The position numbers and the translations under genes were made by a program. From Odontocerum albicorne (Eukaryota; Arthropoda; Insecta; Trichoptera; Odontoceridae), in contig OX463859.1 of assembly GCA_949825065.1 (NCBI GenBank), positions 4,564,217 through 4,628,216 of the forward strand: 64,000 bases of DNA, written 5' to 3'. This document shows, piece after piece, positions 61,873 to 64,000 of this stretch. The notes below the pieces were generated by a model. That model was not told the origin of the DNA. It worked only from the letters and a program-made list of their open reading frames with translations, and ran no database searches. Within the stretch, counting starts at the first letter, position 1. Each line of letters starts with the position of its first letter.

Positions 61873-61948
61873 GATCCCAGCGGGATTTAAACCCGCAACC
61901 TATGGGTCAGAAGACATATGTCTGATCAACGAAACCACGGAGGGGGTC
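61873..61948 (-). ncRNA. tRNA-like sequence (tRNA-derived SINE head or tRNA pseudogene)
   Basis: 76 nt on the minus strand with a perfect 5-bp T-arm (gcggg tttaaat cccgc). A partial acceptor stem (gaccccc with tgggatc) pairs at 5 of 7 positions, and tcaga/tctga can form an anticodon-like stem. The anticodon loop does not give a convincing isotype. No T-run terminator follows on the minus strand; an A-run follows instead, which favours a retroposed tRNA-derived element over a functional tRNA. Confidence 0.4.
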
Positions 61949-62159
61949 CAATGTATGATACATAAAATAACTAATGTATCTTTCAAAATATTATATATGA
62001 AATTATCAAGTACAACACGGAAAATGAAAAATAATTATAACTTTATTTTCTCTAAACTACGCTTTATATGTTAAAGTGTCCTTTGAATTTGAACACATAT
62101 CTTAAACCACTATTTTGTGTTGGTGCTTTATCTTTCGTTTTACAATTATTTCTGTTATA
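61949..62159. other. Unassigned AT-rich sequence
   Basis: No coding or repeat structure was recognised. Confidence 0.4.
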
Positions 62160-62161
62160 TA

Positions 62162-62761
62162 TTGGGTGTTAAAATAAGTTGTGTCTGTTTTTTTTTCCAA
62201 ATGAAGAGAACAAGAGGACACAACAAAAAAAAATGACAACAAATTAGTCAATAATTTGTTCTTCGTCATTATTTTACAACAAATAAGTCAATAATGTATT
62301 CTCCTTCATTATTTACAACTTCTTGCCAACGTTCTACACAAATTTTTCAATGCCTGTGCGATAAAAACCATCCGGTCTTTACTCGAGGAATTCGTCCAAC
62401 CATGTCCGCAATTCGACGTCATTATTGAAGGAAAAATCATCAACAAGTTGTCCTTTCATTCATAGCATCTTCACCGTACACTTCGCAAAAATCGTGAGCA
62501 GCTTTGGCAGCTTTATTCCCTCGACTGAACGCGAACAGAAGGAGGTGTCGAAAATGCTCACTTTCGTCTACTTGACATTCCATTTTCAAGGATTGTAATC
62601 AAATAAAATAATACATGTAACGTAAAAGCAAACACAATTTATTGTGGAACAGGAAGTTTTCTTTCGAATAACGTATAGCCTTTACCATTTTGTTTTACTT
62701 TTGGTGCTCGTTTTTAAATTTGAAAAAAAAAAGAACGGACACAACTTATGTTAACACGTAA
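62162..62761 (-). mobile_element. Internally deleted mariner element, 600 bp
   Basis: Termini ttgggtgttaaaataagttg and, on the opposite strand, ttacgtgttaacataagttg match at 21 of 24 bases over the full repeat. TA lies directly outside each end (62160-62161 and 62762-62763), the mariner target duplication. The coding remnants are minus-strand. The right end is embedded in the (TAAA)n tail of the LINE copy at 62762-62985. Confidence 0.85.
62210..62583 (-). pseudogene. Mariner transposase remnant (N- and C-terminal parts, middle lost)
   Basis: From the ATG at 62583: MECQVDESEHFRHLLLFAFS, then NKAAKAAHDFCEVYGEDAMN and ERTTC followed by stops. This is the first helix-turn-helix of the paired-like DNA-binding domain of mariner transposases. 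After the deletion junction near 62450, pieces of the C-terminus follow: VELRTWLDEFLE, PDGFYRTGIEKF and RWQEVVNNEGEYII, with at least one in-frame stop and a frame change. The whole catalytic D,D34D core is absent. A short local duplication lies near the end (gtcaataatttgttcttcgt / gtcaataatgtattctcctt). Confidence 0.82.
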
Positions 62762-62985
62762 TAAATAAATAAATATAGGTTTATTGATAGCAACATAGTA
62801 TGCACATAATATATTTAAATTTACTTCAAGAACACGTAAATTGCAGAGAATACATTAAAGACAGAAGTTATCAAAAGGTCTGGGCTCATCTAATAACTAC
62901 TCCCCGGCCAAGATACACCCTACCAATATAAGGCGAGCCCAACCATGGGGACACCAGATGTTTTTCAGCCCAAACCCTGGCACAT
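62762..62985 (-). mobile_element. TTTA-tailed LINE 3' end (copy 3)
   Basis: Third clear copy of the family: the (TAAA)n tail abuts the mariner right end, followed by ataggtttattgatagcaac and gttatcaaaaggtctgggct. The body ends near 62985. Related to 1365-1607 and 60101-60320. Confidence 0.75.
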
Positions 62986-63522
62986 GTGAGAAGGACACGT
63001 AAGTGCCATTTATTTTGATAGTAAATAAAATATACTTATCTGTTCTACTTGGTAACACGCTTAACTTTCATGTGAGATTACATAAGAGTATGTATGTTAC
63101 TTGAAATCAAGAGTCTAAATCTGGTGAAAAGGTTCGTTTACTAACAATACTTGCGCGCACTTCGGTGGTATTGCCAATACTTGTGATTACGAATTGTAAT
63201 TTACTGACCTATTCAAATAGTTCGTAATGCAAAGGCTTGATTCATGAGGCTAAATACAGTGCTATCTCTCAGCTACAGTCTTTAATATATCTGCATCACC
63301 AATACGGACATATTGAGAATGTACCATATCTTTCTCTGTTTTTTTAATTTATAAATTGTAACTATTATAAAAACGTCACTTAATAAATTCAGGTATGTTA
63401 CAATTATGTCTGAACGCAAAATTTAAAACTGACTATCAACAACGAATAACGAATGTACTGGCTGACTATTGGTCACAATATTACAACAATGATGATATCC
63501 GTAGCTTAGTTGGAAATGGTGC
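62986..63522. other. Unassigned sequence
   Basis: No gene or element was recognised. Confidence 0.4.
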
Positions 63523-63523
63523 G

Positions 63524-63985
63524 TTCTCACGGTTCAAGTTTAGTTGACCAATTAAAGTTGACCAACAAAAGTTGAATGAAATCTGCAATGAAGGCGCGTT
63601 CTCACGGTTCAAGTTTAATTGACCGATTTTAGTTGATCAACAAAAGTTGAATACAGGCCCGTTCTCACGGTTCAAGTTTAGTTGACCGATTAAAGTTGAC
63701 CAACAAAAGTTGAATGAAATCTGACGTGAAGGTGCGTTCTCACGGTTCAAGTTTAATTGGCCGATTATAGTTGATCAACGAAAGTTGAATACAGGCCCTC
63801 TCTCATGGTTCAAGTTTAGTTAACCGATTAAAGTTGAATGAAATCTGTATTGAAGGCGCGTTCTCACTGTTCAAGTTTAATTGACCGATTATAGTTGATC
63901 AACAAAAGTTGAATGCAGGCCCGTTCTAACCGTTCAAGTTTAACCGATTAAAGTTGATCAACAAAAGTTGAATACGATTTTAATC
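63524..63985 (+). repeat. Alternating 75/63-bp tandem repeat (138-bp dimer, about 3.5 dimers)
   Basis: The motif gttcaagtttaattgaccga (with variants) starts at 63532, 63607, 63670, 63745, 63808, 63869 and 63932: spacings 75, 63, 75, 63, 61, 63. Units ending gaatgaaatctg alternate with units ending gaatacaggccc. The 61-bp unit has lost an internal gttgaccaac-type segment. The array reaches almost to the window end and may continue in related form outside. Confidence 0.9.
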
Positions 63986-64000
63986 AGTTTTTGTGCACAC

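Overview
This is eukaryotic, almost certainly insect (arthropod) DNA. There is no operon structure and no intact host gene. It is AT-rich and holds fossils of most animal transposon classes: Helitron, CR1/Jockey-like and RTE-like LINEs, a Penelope-like element with a GIY-YIG domain, mariner, a second Tc1/mariner-superfamily transposase, hAT, and MITEs with TTAA or CTAG target duplications. The insect order cannot be fixed from the sequence alone.

Layout. (1) 1-3466 is a Helitron-rich left flank. The minus strand carries the N-terminal 216 codons of a Helitron Rep/helicase protein that runs off the window start. It is followed by a short unidentified coding-like fragment, an inserted LINE 3' end, two pairs of direct repeats, and a non-autonomous Helitron-like element of about 710 bp. 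(2) 3467-51376 is one uninterrupted head-to-tail satellite array with a monomer of about 151 bp (about 317 copies, roughly 26% G+C in a typical monomer). It has nested higher-order structure: duplications at whole-monomer spacings of 7, 9, 18, 28, 32, 46, 122 and 187 monomers. No transposon or inversion was seen inside it. (3) 51377-51576 is a 200-base run of N, so the right end of the array is not assembled. (4) 51577-64000 is a dense graveyard of truncated, nested and internally deleted transposons plus several small tandem repeats: 108 bp x3, 53 bp x6, 19 bp x3, and a 75+63 bp alternating repeat at the right edge.

How parts relate. The non-autonomous Helitron-like element ends exactly where the satellite begins. 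This raises, without proving, the idea that the satellite grew from an internal tandem repeat of such an element. The many small antisense open frames in the array are by-products of the repeat: 151 is not a multiple of 3, so any frame shifts at each monomer. All recognised protein-coding segments are transposon-derived, and nearly all are truncated or frameshifted. The Helitron N-terminus is the only one open without a visible defect.
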